In this document: piece after piece, positions 10,661-23,818 of the stretch | How positions within the stretch are numbered: position 1 is the first letter of the stretch | Layout: each line of letters starts with the position of its first letter | Assembly (NCBI RefSeq): GCF_002878395.1 | Contig: NC_061115.1 | Span: forward strand, 149,646,899 to 149,710,898 | DNA: 64,000 bases | Direction: 5' to 3' | Origin: Capsicum annuum | Lineage: Eukaryota > Streptophyta > Magnoliopsida > Solanales > Solanaceae | Position numbers and translations under genes: made by a program | The notes under the pieces: model-generated | Told to the model about the DNA's origin: nothing | The model's input: the letters and a program-made list of their open reading frames with translations, nothing else | Database searches by the model: none

Positions 10661-12700
10661 CCTTAGATTTTTAACCTCAAACGATCTCTTTTAACTTTAC
10701 TAGAATAGGATCTCGGTCTTTCTTTTCCTTTACCTCAGAAACAAAAGAAGATTTAGAACCATTCTGAACCCAAATACTACCTTTGACTTAATCAGCCAAC
10801 AAAATCCAATGAACTTTACTAACTCAATCTTATCCGTCTCTGGGTAACATTTCCCAAAGACAACTTGCTAAGGCCATCAGCCACAACATTGGCCTTACTC
10901 AGTTGATATAACACACTTATATCATAGTCTTTCAACTATTCAAGCCACCTTTTCTGATGAAGATTTAGGTATTTTTGTGTGAACATATACTATAAACTCT
11001 TGTGATCAGTAAACACATCAGCATGAGCCCTATAAATGTAATGCCTTTAAATCTTTAAGGCAAAGACTACCTCTCCCATCTCAAGATCATGAGTCGGGTA
11101 ATTATTTTTATAGGTATTAAGCTGTTTAGAGGAATAGGCTATGAACTTACCTCGCTGCATCAACACACACCCAAGACCAACCCTTGAAGCATCATAATAA
11201 ATTACAAACTTATCTGATCTATCAAGTAAGGTCAATACTGAAGCGAAAGTGAGTCGAGTCTTTAACTTTTGAAAACACTTCTTGCAAGAATATGACCTCT
11301 AAAATTTGACTTTCTTATGAGTTAGTCTGGACATGGGAGAGGAAATAGAAGCAAATCCTTTAACAAATAATCTATAGTAACCAGCTAAGCTTAAGAAACT
11401 CCTAATATAAGATAGAGAGATAGGTCTAGGCTAGTTTCTTACTGATTCAATCTTTTGAGGATCAACTCTAATGACATATCCAAAAATGAGGTGAATGAGG
11501 AAAGCTACTGATTTCAAATAGAATTCACACTTGTTCAACATGGTGAATAACTATTGATATTTAAGGGTCTGCAAGATAATCCTCAAATAGTCTGCATAAT
11601 CATTTTCACTATAGAAATAGACAAGGATGTCATCTATAGATACTATGATAAAAAGGTCTAGGTGCTACTTGAACTCTCTATTTATCAAGTCCATGAAAGC
11701 TACAGGAGTATTTGTTAGTCTAAAAGACATATCTACAAATTTAAAATGATAATACTAAGTTTTGAAGGGTGTGTTTAGAATGTCAGATTTTCTGACTTTA
11801 AGTTGATGATAGTCGGAACTGAGTTCTATCTTAGAGAAATAATATGCACCCTAAAGTTGGTCGAACAAGTCATCAATCCTAAGGAGAGGATACTTATTCC
11901 TGATTGTGACTTTGTTCAACTAACAGTAGTCAATGCACATTCTAAGAGAATCATCTTTTTTGTGCATGAAGAGGACTGGGGAACCCTACGGAGAAATACT
12001 GGGCCTAATGAAACCCTTATATAGAAGATCTTTTAACTGTTCTTTCCATTCCTCAAGCTCAGCAAGATCCATTTTGTAAGATGGGATCGAAATAGGCTAG
12101 GTATCTAGAATGAGATCTATTCTGAAGTCAATTTCACTTTCAGGAGGAACTCCAGGTAGATCATTTACCATTGGAACTAACTCAAGACTTGGAGTTTTGG
12201 AACTTGAGTCCTTAAGTCAGACAAGATGATAGATACAACCTTTCGATATCATCTTTTTTGCCATAATTTAAGAGATGAATTGACCTATAGGCACTGAGAT
12301 ACTATCCCTCTATTCCATGACTAGATCATTAGGGAATTGGAACTAAATGATTCTATTTCTACATTTAACTGAGGCGTTGCAACAGTGGAGCCAATACATG
12401 CCAAGAATGACATCAAAATTAGTCATCTCTAATTCAACAAGGTCTACTGAGGAAACTTTATGGGTCACTGTGATTGGGTAATCTCTTTATACCAATCCAG
12501 CTATAATGGAAATACCTACTGGAGTAGACACTAAGAAGGGTTCTAGGAGAATTTTGGGACTGACGCTAAAGTATTCCACTATATAAGGAGTTACCAAAGA
12601 AAGTAAAGCTCCGGGGTCTAATATTGCATAAACATGAAGATAGAAGACTTGTAATATACTAGTAACCATATCAAAAGAACATTCCCAATCCTGATGAGTC
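10661..12700 (-). pseudogene. pol: Protease, reverse transcriptase and RNase H of element B (broken)
   Basis: Protease lies at about 12350-12690, with catalytic DPGA at 12607-12618 (the usual D-S/T-G-A with Pro in place of Ser/Thr, as in other Del elements). RT spans about 11.3-12.1 kb; its catalytic SIDD motif (family F/Y-x-D-D) is at 11629-11640. RNase H starts with [16 protein letters not shown] at about 11200-11235, so its first catalytic Asp is kept. Together these enzymes would mature the polyprotein and copy element RNA into DNA. Frame breaks are frequent between the blocks; clean pieces are 12487-12669 and 11047-11235. Related element M (53.9-55.6 kb) has the same order on the other strand. 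Confidence 0.8.
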
Positions 12701-13843
12701 TGAAGGGCATAGAGATGATTTTGACGTTGCCCATTAGTGGCATTGAAGGTAGCGCTCTGCTGAGTCGGGCGACCTACTAGAGCTGAAGAGAAATTAGCCT
12801 GACCTTGTTGACAAAAATCTTTACCTTTTTATGTAGCCACTGGGAACTCCCAATTTTATGGCCTAACTTGCTATACCTAAAACATTCATCACTGCCTTCT
12901 ATGCGCTTACCCTTATGATTCTTACTATAACTCTTGTAGATTTGATTTATGTGGCCACTATTCACATACCCTAGTACTTAAAGTCTGGCGATCTATCACG
13001 ATTATCCTGTGTAAATTTAGGCACTGAATCACTGGAAAAATATATGCTGGAGCTAAAGATTTATGGTGGAAATAGGAACGACTACCACCTTCTAAACTCT
13101 GTTGAGAAAAATTAAAGCTACCAGTTAGAGCCCTCTTATTCTGCCTTTTCTCTTCTTTAAGCTTCTCTTTCCTAATTTTCTGAGCATGAACCATCAGCCT
13201 AGAGAGATCTATATCCTTAATCAACATAGTTGTTCTACACTCTTTGACTATATCTTTAGAAACACTTGACACAAATTTACTTGTTCTGGCCCTAGCGTCG
13301 ACTACCATAGTCAGAGCATACTCGCCAACTAGGTGAACATAAGTGAATACTTCTTCACACTCATGTTATCCTACTTCAGATTTATGAACTCCTACAACTT
13401 GGAATCCCTCAACTCGAGTTGGAAGAACCTGTCCAAGAAAGTAGTAGCAAACTCATCCCACTCTACAGTCCTTGCATTGACACATCTATCCTTCTTTTGC
13501 TACTTAACCCAAGTATGAGATACTCCTTACAACTTGTAAGTAGCTAAGTTAGCACACCTTTTGAACACACCAAATACTCCTGTGAATCCTCTTTAGAATT
13601 GGATCTAAAAAAAATTGGATGATTCATTCGAGTGAAATCCCGAATTCTAGTTGCTGCCATATTAGCTACAGGGTTGACTGGGACAATAACCTGCTGGTTA
13701 TTCTAAACGACCATTGATTGGGCTAGCACTATGAAGGCAGCCCTAAATTTGGTATGATAGACCTGCTTATTCATAGGGTCCTCAGGGATAGGTGTTGTGG
13801 GATGGTCCCTATTTCTTATTCTGTTACCCCTTTTTGGAGGCAT
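12701..13843 (-). pseudogene. gag: gag of element B (broken)
   Basis: The start is an ATG at 13843 on the minus strand (MPPKRGNRIRN), in the same context as in A and E. The first 70 codons are nearly clean. The gag core is frameshifted around 13.4-13.5 kb. The C-terminal core at 12958-13308 is open, with SRLMVHAQKI and a basic lysine-rich helix, and the zinc-knuckle region follows near 12850-12930. It continues towards protease at 12690 without the gap seen in element A, which makes B the useful reference for what A has lost. Confidence 0.75.
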
Positions 13844-14043
13844 TTTCTGTAAATGGTAGAGAATAAGTTAGATAGAGAAATTTAATGGAGCTTGCTATCC
13901 ATCGCACGACATGAATACCGAAAGAAGGGGAACTTTCCTAAAATTTCTCATAGACTCTTGACCATAAGTGTGGCACGCTTCACAGAAGAACAAGACTGTA
14001 CTTAACATGTCTTTCAGACACCGTAGGACAATTTAAACCTTAT

Positions 14044-14055
14044 GTTCTGATACCA
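14044..14055 (-). other. Primer binding site of element B (tRNA-iMet)
   Basis: The minus strand reads TGGTATCAGAAC, one base different from the exact initiator tRNA-Met site. It is four bases from the LTR end at 14060, which fixes the LTR edge. Confidence 0.8.
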
Positions 14056-14059
14056 AGTT

Positions 14060-16305
14060 TGTCATAACCCGATACTACCCCTTAGTTATAATATAGAACT
14101 TAAGGACATAAATAACCCAAAGTTAATCCATGAACTAAAACAAGCTTTAAATACTGAAATAAAGATAATAAAATGATGTACAAAAGTCATTTAAAAATAT
14201 ATATAAAATAATTAAATCCATAACAAAAGGGGTCTGAGACATATCGCTGAAAAATATAACTAACTATCTGACTATCTAAAAGCCTCTAAACATGATGAGT
14301 TATTTGGCACAGGTCCCAAACTAACTCTGACTACTAAAATAACATGAATTAAAATACTGAAAACAATGATAAATAAAATAACAAGTACTCAGCCGATGAG
14401 GACTCACCAATATTGTAGCTGAGTGATATAGGAACGGACTGCGTATGATCTGGGAACTGAGCATTTGAAGATATGTTATAAGACAACATAACACAAAAGA
14501 TAGTATGCGGTCAGTACTTTTAATGTAATGGTATTCAGGATAAGAACTGGCTCATGTACATATAGGTACATAGCATGAATGCATGAACATATAAATCGAA
14601 TACCAGACCAAGCATAAACATGTACTAAATAATCTGGATAATTGAATAATTGAATAACTAATATATTGACATTTAGTCATGAAAACCTAAACTGATATAA
14701 TTTGAATGCTAAATTGAAACTGTGGGAGTAAATATTTATCCAACACACCTCAATTTGAGTTAATTAGGGTCCAACATCTAACCCAAAATGAAAGGGTGTT
14801 AGTACCTTGCCAAGGGTACCAACATTGGCTGTATGGATCCATTAAGCTAGTGTCTTGAAGGACTAGGATGTCTGTCCTCTACTAGCAGGAAACCCCTAAG
14901 AGAGTGTTTGTCCTCAACTGGTTGGTGGCCACTCATAACCTATGCTTTCTATGTAGTTCTAGAAATCAAGGACTTCTACTAAAGTTCTCAGTCCTCTACT
15001 GGCGGGTGAGCCTTCATCCTTATGTTCGCTCGATGCTAAGTCCTACTTCCAACTGAATTACCTTTGATACTTATAAGAGTTTAAGATGATTTGCAATTGA
15101 TAAATTCTCAACATGAATATCATAATCTAAGTATAGTGATGCAATCATTATCTAAATGACTTATGACTTGAAAATCAAAAACATGCATGAATATCTAGGT
15201 AATGGGTGTACATAATCCACCAACATAGAATAATGAAAATTGATCATGATATATATGGAACTGGCCTTGGTGTGGAAAATCATGAATAATATTCAATACT
15301 TTAATAAAATGTCATGATATTGACGTGTGCATTATCAAACATACGGAAACAAAATTGCTCAAGAGGGAGTATATTTTCATTCTTCACAATCGAAGTAATT
15401 GAGGGAAGATTCATTAGATTAATAGATAACTTGGAACTCCATTAAAAGGGAAAAAAGTTTTACACTTGAAGATAAAGAGAGTTTTTTGGGACTCAATAGA
15501 CGGAAGGGACCTATTGATGAATATCCCACAATAAACCCTAGTCTGTATCGCAAAAATGGGAAAATTTCTTCTTTGATCCCTTTTAGGTGGAATAAGGTTA
15601 ACTAATGACTTTGGTGATTTAGGGTCTTTTATACCACCTTTTGAAAAGCCAAAGTGACATAGGTTTGGCTTATAAGAGAGTGGGAACAAACATAAAAGTC
15701 CCTGGAAAAACGTGTAGGAAAACCCACTTATAATCATTATGACTCACCTCATGACACGTCGCAACTGGTTACGAGTCATGGTCAGAGTCATAACTTGGGA
15801 TCCTGGGACCCTGGGTTTATTTTGTTCTGACCAAGACTTACTCTCTAATCACTTTATTATGACTGACAATGAGTCATTGGGTGAAGTTGTAGTTTGAGGC
15901 TTGGTCCTTGGATCATACACTAGTCAGGCTATGGGTCAACACAATGACTCATAAGGCTTGACTAAGATTCATAGGCTAGATTTGTAACCACTGGAAAGGA
16001 TTCTTGGCTGAACATTGTTGATACTATGAGTCCCTCCTAACGACTTGTAATGTCCAATTACGAATCATGAAGTGGAGTCGTGGTCACTAGGCTGAAACTT
16101 GGGACCCTTATTGTTGTGACTATGACTCCTTGTAATGACTCATAAGTTCTAGTTACGTGTCTTCAAGTGAGTTGTTATCACTGGCAGCTAACAGACTCCT
16201 GGAGGAAAAATTCCATGACTTTTTTCCATGATGCCAGCATTGGAAAGCTAATTTAATGGCCAATTCCTTTGAGAGGTTTTGAACATGAAAACTTGGGGTA
16301 TTACA
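14060..16305 (-). repeat. 5' LTR of element B
   Basis: It is 2246 bp long and on the plus strand begins TGTCATAACCC and ends GGGGTATTACA, so the minus strand has the TG...CA ends expected of an LTR. The region 15735-16205 carries many short copies of GACTCAT / GAGTCAT-like motifs in both orientations. A TATA box candidate lies at 15626-15633. A block with repeated 'ctctactgg' motifs at 14875-15010 matches one in LTR-A2. Confidence 0.85.
15626..15633 (-). promoter_or_regulatory. Candidate TATA box in LTR B
   Basis: The minus strand reads TATAAAAG about 670 bp from the LTR start. That is a plausible position for the U3/R promoter of a long Del/Tekay LTR. No transcript evidence is available. 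Confidence 0.4.
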
Positions 16306-16859
16306 TAAAATCCATAATGCCCCTAAAGGCTTTGAATACTTTTTACAGAATCTAGTGGAATCAATTTTTCAATCACCTTAGTCTTTGCCTTATCAACCTC
16401 AATACCCTTCTTTGAAATCTTGAGACCAAGCACTATTCCCTTTTTTTACCATGAAATGGAACTTTTCCCAATTACGCACTAAATTACAATCCTTAAAACA
16501 TCTCAAAACTAGCAAGATAGTCTAAGCAATCTCCAAAAGAGCCACCAACCACCCAAAAATCATCCATAAATCCCTCAATAGTGTCTTCCACCATGTTTGA
16601 TAAAATAAATATCATGCAACGCTGAAAAGTTTCTAATGCATTACATAAATTGAATGGAATTTCAATGAAATTAAACATCTTATATGGACAAATGAAAGCG
16701 GTCTTCTCTTGGTTTTAGGAACAATAAAAATCTGATTGTATCCTGAATAACCATTAAGGACATAATACCATCCTCTACTAGTTAAACAATCTAACATCTA
16801 ATCTATAAAAGGCATCATCAAACCACATAAAGATCTCCTTGTTAACTACCTCTTGCATA

Positions 16860-16941
16860 GGTGGATTAAGCATACATTGATGATCAATATTTGGACTATA
16901 GGTGGATTAAGCATACATTGATGATCAATATTTGGACTATA
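16860..16941. repeat. 41-bp tandem duplication inside D pol
   Basis: Two head-to-tail copies, 16860-16900 and 16901-16941, look identical. The unit is not a multiple of three, so it shifts the D pol frame. Perfect identity in otherwise decayed DNA suggests it arose late, after D was dead. Confidence 0.9.
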
Positions 16942-18192
16942 GTTTGCCTTAAGTTGGTTCTTATGAGTTCAGGTTCCATGTGGAATACTAATTATATAAG
17001 TAATGGACCATCCAATGGACATATTGAACTTTTCCAAATCCTATACTAGAGCCTCAACTTATCATTTGACTAAATTTGATGTTATAATGAAATGCAAAGT
17101 GTTGTTGGCTCCCAAAAATGCATTGCAAAGATGGTATGGGAGAGCATTCAGCTCAAAGAAAGGAGGTTCCTCTATAGAAGGCTTGATCCATTGGAGTTGC
17201 TCTGTTCTTCAAATCCAAATATAAATTTTTTTAGCATAAGATCAGGAACCCATACCAGCAAGTGCACTCACCATCTCATCATACACATTAGTATGATCAA
17301 CTTCAAAGTTAATAACCATTGTCGCTAGTGTCTAAACACCAAGTCTATCCTAAATAGGAACTATCACTGACTTCTCATCAAATGTGTAAATAGATGAGAC
17401 AACACACATGTCATTTGGTTGTTTTATGGATTGGAAAACATCAAAAGTCATTTATTATTCAACTGATTAGTTTTCATATAAAGTAATTCTTATTTGCTCG
17501 TGATGAATGGTCTCCTCTAAGATAATGAGACCCTCAAAATAAAATTCATATTCAACGATGATGAAGTTATTAGGAAAGATAAAAGACTCAACCCTTACTA
17601 AAATATCATACAAAACTCCCATGGGTTTTTTACAGTACAGTTTGTCATAATAAGTCCCATCAAAGTTGTATTTGGTGACCCCAAGCCAACTATTTACATA
17701 CTATTAGTGTTATCATATTAATGAAAGCACCTAATTCATATAAATCTTTTGCAAAATTGAATAATCTAATGGTCTATGGAATGGTGAATGCTCAAAGATC
17801 TTTTTTTTTTTTGCAGTAACAACCAAAAAGCTATTGCACTACAATGGTGCAAATTATCAACAAGCTCAAAACTCACAGTCTTTTTTTGGTCATAAGATCT
17901 GTCATAAACTTTGCATAGACATATATTTGCTAAAGTGCCTCAACTAAAGAGATATTTGAAGAAAATTGTTTCAGTATCAAATAAACTTGTGCACTTTCCT
18001 TCTTTGGATCTTTTCTTCAATCCCTAGGGAAAATTTGGAGGAGGTTATCGAATGAAATTGAAAATAAGTGAGCCCTCGGGTTCCTTTGCTTTTTTACCCT
18101 TCAATCTTCTCTTTAGCTAATGGAGACGTCTTGTTAGATGAATTTTCATCTATCTTTGAATATTGGATTTGATAACTTTTTCAACATCAATC

Positions 18193-18197
18193 ATCTC
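18193..18197. repeat. Target-site duplication of element E, left copy
   Basis: The five bases ATCTC lie directly before the E LTR (starts TGACAC at 18198). The partner at 26281-26285 is ATATC, one mismatch. Confidence 0.7.
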
Positions 18198-20580
18198 TGA
18201 CACGCCCCAAAATCGGTCCATGTTGTATGGGCACCTCTAGCCCGCATGAACCGGAGGTCACCTCTATAACCCATCATAATCATCATATTAACCACAGGGG
18301 TCGGGTGAATAATGACCCTATAATGAGTTAATAGAACATATGCTACAAGTCATAACTTAAACATGTCTAAACACTTCATTAAATTCATCAACTAACCAAT
18401 ATACCCAAGTCACAGTCATACATAATACCTCTATAAAAATCAAAGTTTAGAAATGTATATGTCGAGACAAGCCCCCAACAATAGCCAAACCAACTCAAAA
18501 TAAAGCTAAGTCTAAAGATAGGAGACAAAGAATGAATGTCTTCCGAAATAAGGAAGCTCACCACTCCCAATTCAATGCATGAACTGCTTTGATCACCTAA
18601 TCACTGTGCAAGAAGAGAAGATGATACTCTGGCCCCTATATCGTGTGGGAACCTAGCATCCAAAGAGGTTAGCAGTTGGAACACTAGCATTTAAATCAAG
18701 GATAAGGATAAATAATATTATCATTCAATCAATAAGTCAATATGTACCATATTCTATCATATTCATAACCTTATCCATTCATATAGATATATCACATCCT
18801 AACTAAGGGGGCAAGTCTTATCAAGACTTTGGAAGCACTCATTCATCATACATGCAATAGAGGACTCCAACCTTCCACAATTATAGATTCAATCATTTCT
18901 CATTTGACATAGTACATTAACCATATTCACTCATCATCAAGTAAGGGAATCTAACCACATACGCATCTATTTAAGTGAAGGACTCTGACCGCTCACACAT
19001 ATTCATTTGAGTAAGGGACTCTAACCACATGCTCACACATTAGTCAAGGGACTCTAACATCATGCCATATTAGATAGAGGACTCTAACATAAAGCTAATT
19101 CATTTAGCGAGGCACTTCAACCTCATGAGATCTCATTATGCAAGGCACATTAGCCACAAGCAATTTCATTAGGAAAGGGATTTTAACCTCAATCCATCAC
19201 AACTATCATTATTCAACATTAGGATTCTAGGCTTTTGTCCATGCATCCACATACATTCAATTCCACACATAAGGACTTTAACCCATTTAGCTAATTTCAA
19301 CACCTTATAAGACCACATGGTCCTCATGGGAGACTTCATTGCTCAACCATTTTAATAGGCCAATGCCTTAATTCAACTCATCATAATATTCAAACTGTGG
19401 TCCTCAAGACCTTAGAAGACATTCATACTTCATTAGTAATTCATTTTCATGTTAGGGAATTTAACCCCCTTCTTATTCGTCAAACCATCAAGGTCATCAA
19501 TTACATAATACATGGTTAACTTTACATTCACAATACCATTTATCAAGCATTCATACATATTGGGCCATTGCCCTAGTTCAAACGATCATATCATGTAACT
19601 AGACATCTCACTTATAGATATTCATAAACACCTTGTGTACATGCCTTTACCAAGGCCAATTTCATGGTAGAAATCATCAAGACTAGGTTTACTCAAGACC
19701 CACATGTTAGAACACATACAACAAGCATTCACGTGTGTAAACTACCATCACTAAAATGTATAAACATAAGTGTAAGAAAGAATCATCATTACTCATCATT
19801 GTCAAAAAAAACCCTCTTCATTTGATTTCATAACCACCATGTATACTTAATGATCCAAGTATGAAATACATGGGTTTAGAGTTATTTAGAAAGGGAAAGA
19901 GGTACTTGCCTTAAACACGATGAATCACCAAGAATATTGACTTCACTTTGCCTCTTGAAGATCACCCTTGAAACCCTAGACTCTAATCCTTCAAAGATGA
20001 GTTTGAGAGAGTTTTTAGGGTGTTTGATCCATCAAAATGGATGTTTAGGAGGCTACACACACTTATATAGTGAGACGTCTTAGGGTTTTATACTTGGGAA
20101 ATGATCACAAGGCCTTTTGGTAAAATCTGAAAATTGAACCCGTCCAGGGGTACAACTCACCATACGACTTACTTATGTAGTCGTAACCTAGGGTACGAGT
20201 GGTACCCTGATTCGTACCCTAGGGTTATCCTAGGTCACATACATTGTTAAGGAAACAACCATACACCTATGTGTCATATAAAAAGGGCATAACTCACCTC
20301 TAACTCGTATGCTACACTCATAATAGAATCAGTCCACTCCAAGCTAAGACCTCACCCCATACAACTCACCTAGGTATGACTCATGCCCTTAGGTATGATT
20401 GAGGGGAGGGTCACTCGTACCTAGGATAGTGAGTGGCCCTTACCATACTGCCTAAGATATTAGAAGGGAAGAGAAGAAGGATACGGGTCGTATCCAAGGG
20501 GCACGACTCAATCCCCTCATCGTTCCCACCCAGTGATACCAAAAGATGAAGTTTTTCAATGGCTCTAAGTCTATGATTCA
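18198..20580 (-). repeat. 3' LTR of element E
   Basis: It is 2383 bp, starts TGACACGCCCC and ends ...GATTCA. It matches 23834-26280 throughout, with the same long series of 'aagggactctaacc' blocks (18920-19200 and 24540-24880). This series of near-identical 20-60 bp blocks is a tandem-like array inside the LTR. Near the minus-strand start (20150-20520) there are repeated palindromic motifs around GTACGA / TACGACTCA. Confidence 0.9.
20062..20069 (-). promoter_or_regulatory. Candidate TATA box in the E 3' LTR
   Basis: The minus strand reads TATATAAG about 510 bp into the LTR. The partner in the 5' LTR (near 25772) reads TATGTAAG, so it is damaged there. This is a sequence match only. Confidence 0.35.
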
Positions 20581-20594
20581 ATTCTCCCCCACTT
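20581..20594 (-). other. Polypurine tract of element E
   Basis: The minus strand reads AAGTGGGGGAGAAT directly before the 3' LTR start. A polyprotein-end-like stretch (from about 20600) precedes it. Confidence 0.75.
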
Positions 20595-21089
20595 GGATCG
20601 TTCTTCCTCAAATGAAGGGTCAGGCAAGCAATAAACACAATCTAACACACTATCATATATCAAAACATCCTTTAAAAAAATTCGAACAAGCACACAACAA
20701 TGATATAACACACATCATGCTCATTTTCAATCAATCATTCACGTCATCATCTTTGGGACTCAAACCCATTATTTATAAAAACACTTGCTCATTTCAAAGC
20801 TTCGGAACTTAAACCCTTGCTTATCAACACTTTCTCATTTCACAACTTAGGGACTTCAACCCATCAACTTATCAAGGATACTTAGTCAATTAAAGGATTT
20901 GGGACTCGAACCCATCATTTACCAAAGACATGAATCAACTCAAGGTACTAGGGACTTAAGCCCATCACTACAAGACATATATAATTTCAAAACATTAGGG
21001 ACTTGAACCCATGGTCTTACACAACACAAATCACTCAACACATTAGGGACTTTAAATCATTGTCTATCAAAAACATAAATTAAAGTAAA

Positions 21090-22500
21090 GAGATCAACAC
21101 ATACCTCTATCCCAAGTTTCTGGAATATGAAACAAATGCGAGTACTTGGACTTTATGTCCTTTTTTGCTTCCCAAGTAGCTTCCTCAAACTTTTTGTTCC
21201 TTTATAAGACATTCATCGAAGCCACCTTTTTCATTCATAACCAGCAAACTTGTTGATCTAAGTTCCTCACTGGGATCTCCTCATAGGACAAAGAGTTCAA
21301 AATATCAACATCCTTCAAGGGAACAACCAATGAAGGATCACCACACATTTTGCAGCATAGAGGCATAGAAAACTGGGTGAATAGAGTTCATACTAGATGG
21401 AAACTCCAACTCATAGGCAACATTGCCGATCCTCTTTACAATAAAATAGGGACAACATACTGAGGACTAAGCTTCCTTCTTTTACCAAACTGCATCATTC
21501 CCGTCATGGGAGACGCTTTCAAGAATACCCAATCGCCAACACTATAATATGAGTCCCTATGCCTCACATTTGCATAGGACTTTTGGCGACTTTGAGCGGT
21601 TTTCAATATATCACAAATTACCCTCACCTTCTTTAAGGCTTGGTGAACTAAATCGGGGCCAAGCAACTTACCCTCACCAACTTTGTACCACTCAATGGGA
21701 GATCGACATCTCCTACCATACAATGACTTAAAAGGCGCCATATCAATACTAGAGTGGTAAGTATTATTATAGGCAAACTCAATTAAAGGCAAGTGGTCAT
21801 ACTAACTACCATTATAATCAATCATACAAGCCCGCAACATATCTTTCAATGTTTTGATGGTCCTTTCCATGGTACTAAGGCATAATCTAGTACCCAAACC
21901 CTTTTCGAATGACTTCTAAAAGTAGGATAAAAATGGAGGACCACAATCCAAAATGATAGAAACTAGAGTACTGGGAAACTTCACAATCTCTGCAGGATAC
22001 AATTTAGCATAATATTCCATTGAGAAATTAGTATGCATGGACAAAAAGTGAGCGGACTTGGTCATTCTATCCACAATGACCAAAATATAATCACATTGAT
22101 TTCGAAATTTAGAGAGATCGGTAATGAAATCCATATTAATTGCCTCCCACTTCTATTCGGGCAGCACAGTTTCTTGATATAACCCACCGGCCCTTATTAC
22201 TCAACTTTTACTTGTTGGTACACTATACACTTGGCCATATAGCTAGCCACATAATATTTCATATTGCTCAACCAATAGAACCCTCTAAGATTGTGATACA
22301 TCTTGGTGAAACTGAGATCTATATCGTATCAAAATTCATAAGCCTCAGCCATGACCCTTTTGCTTAATCTATCGATGTCGGGAACACGTAGCCTAACTTG
22401 GTATCTCAAGATACCATCACACCAATCACAAAGTATGCAACTTTGTGTTGACCTATATTACTATTAGTCTTCATCAAGTTTGGGTCCAAATCTTGCTTCT
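21090..22500 (-). pseudogene. pol: Integrase and chromodomain of element E (broken)
   Basis: On the minus strand the zinc-binding N-terminal part is at about 22200-22500, in several frames. The first half of the DDE core is open at 21916-22134: DFITDLS and ILDCGPPF supply the two Asp residues with 60 residues between them, the canonical spacing. The third catalytic residue survives near 21860-21880, but a short deletion removes the stretch before it. The C-terminal part is open at 21436-21792 (PLIEFAYNNTYHSSIDMAPF, then VGDWVFLKASP), and a decayed chromodomain lies near 21110-21260. It sits unusually close behind gag because the middle of pol is absent. Confidence 0.75.
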
Positions 22501-22559
22501 CATTTATCTCAAAACAAGAGATGACTGAGACACCAAAAATACAAATACACCACTATCCT

Positions 22560-23622
22560 CAGAGTCTACAAGGAGGGCGAGGTGGAGCCGACTGGGCACC
22601 ACTAGCATTGAATTAGGAACCCTATACCTGAGACCCACCATGAAACTAAGTTCAAATATCAACAAAAAACTTCAGGTAAGGAGAGCGAACAATAGCTGAG
22701 AAAAAAGAACTCGAAATCCCCCACTTCTTCTGTGGCCACTTGCACTATCACTACCACTATGCTCCGAAGACCTAAATTTCTTTCCTTTCTTCTCACTAAG
22801 ATTAACTTGATTTTTTCTCTCCTTTCACTTGTTGCAAATACACAATCAACCTAGAAATATCCATGTTCTCGATCAACAAGGCCATCTTGATCTCAAGGAC
22901 TAACTGACGGGTAATCTCGAGACAAACTTATGCATTCTAGCCCTCAGTCTAGAAACTATTTTGCGAGCATACCTTGATAATTGATGGAATTTCAAGGAAT
23001 ACTCTTTAATGAACATCCTTCTTTGCTTCAAGTTCACAATTTCTTCCATATTTATATCTCTCAACTTTTGAGGAAAGAAGCGGTCTAAGAAAGCCTTGGA
23101 GAAGTCCTCCTATATAGCAGGACTAGCATCAACACCTTTAGACAACTCCCTTTCCTCATACCATTGGTACACTACATCTTTTAATTGGTAGGAAGTAAAC
23201 TCAACAGCCTCAGTCTCCGAAGCATGCATAATTTAGAAGATCTTCTCCATTTCATCAAGAAAGCCTTGAGGATCTTCCTCAACCTTCATATCAGAGAACA
23301 AAGGAGGGATCAACATCATAAATTGGCCAATTCTTGTGGACTCAGAAGAAATGGTAGCTGGAGTACCATGCTCTGCTTGTGAAGCTACCAATTGAGTCAA
23401 GAGGTTGATAGAGCGACAAAACTCAACTTTAGTAGCTTTCCCTTAAGGTGTTAGGACAGAAGGGTCACTCTCATAATCAGGGTTGGTGGGGACAGGTGGA
23501 ACCCCATAAAGATAGTTGAATACCGCAGACCTAGCCAAGGTCAAAACTCTAAAAGTTGGATAAGTTTTATCTGTAGGGCCCTCAAAAGGGTTTGCTTGAG
23601 TCTCATATCTTCTTGGAGGCAT
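22560..23622 (-). pseudogene. gag: gag of element E (nearly open, missing zinc knuckle)
   Basis: The start is an ATG at 23622 on the minus strand (MPPRRYETQANPFEGP), 200 bp after the primer site. Long parts are open: the N-terminal region, a stop near 23444, then the gag core with LKFHQLSRYARKIVSRL around 22900-23000. The C-terminal end (22560-22850) is frameshifted and serine/proline rich. No CX2CX4HX4C knuckle is seen before integrase sequence begins at about 22500, so the internal deletion starts at the end of gag. Compared with gag of A and B the N-terminal sequence is clearly different, so E belongs to another subfamily. Confidence 0.7.
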
Positions 23623-23818
23623 GATCTGAAAGATAGCTAATAGAAATTAAAGGAATCTAAGACCTTAGACTCTACATCTTGATATTGAAACACAAGAAAG
23701 GGAAACATTTCCTAAAAGGTCTCATAGCTCCTCTTTTATAAGTGTGGCGTACTTCACACCTATAAAAGAGACTCTACTATACATGGTATTTTGGACACCC
23801 ATCTGGTCATGAACCTAG

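Larger units (their letters stand above)
9004..16305 (-). mobile_element. Element B: decayed Del/Tekay chromovirus
   Basis: Read on the minus strand the order is 5' LTR (16305-14060), tRNA-iMet primer site, gag from 13843, protease, RT, RNase H, integrase, chromodomain near 9.4 kb, polypurine tract, then a stub of 3' LTR. That order and the chromodomain place it in the Del/Tekay clade of Ty3/gypsy elements. All coding parts are broken by stops and frameshifts. The 3' LTR keeps only about 70 bp of 2246 before element A sequence begins. To the right, D sequence starts at once, so B probably inserted into D's pol, but no duplication can be checked because B's other end is lost. Confidence 0.8.
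16306..18197 (-). pseudogene. pol: Element D: Athila-type protease and RT, 3' part of the split element
   Basis: The minus strand carries Athila-type coding blocks. From upstream to downstream these are the end of gag (about 18000-18197), a decayed protease region (17580-17780), a pol segment at 16.85-17.1 kb that aligns with the part of Athila RT before the catalytic core, and RT itself. The RT piece 16493-16678 contains ALETFQRC and the catalytic FMDD box (VEDTIEGFMDDFWVVGG). Further on, about 16310-16420, comes the KGIEVDKAKT block that follows RT in this family. The frame is badly broken. The upstream part of this gag lies at 26281-27807, because element E inserted between. The downstream part stops at B's right edge (16305). 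Confidence 0.75.

Noticed and set aside
18920..19200. CRISPR-like spaced repeats
   Set aside because: The unit words are short, variable and irregularly spaced, sit inside a eukaryotic LTR and occur in both LTR copies; no cas genes or prokaryotic context.
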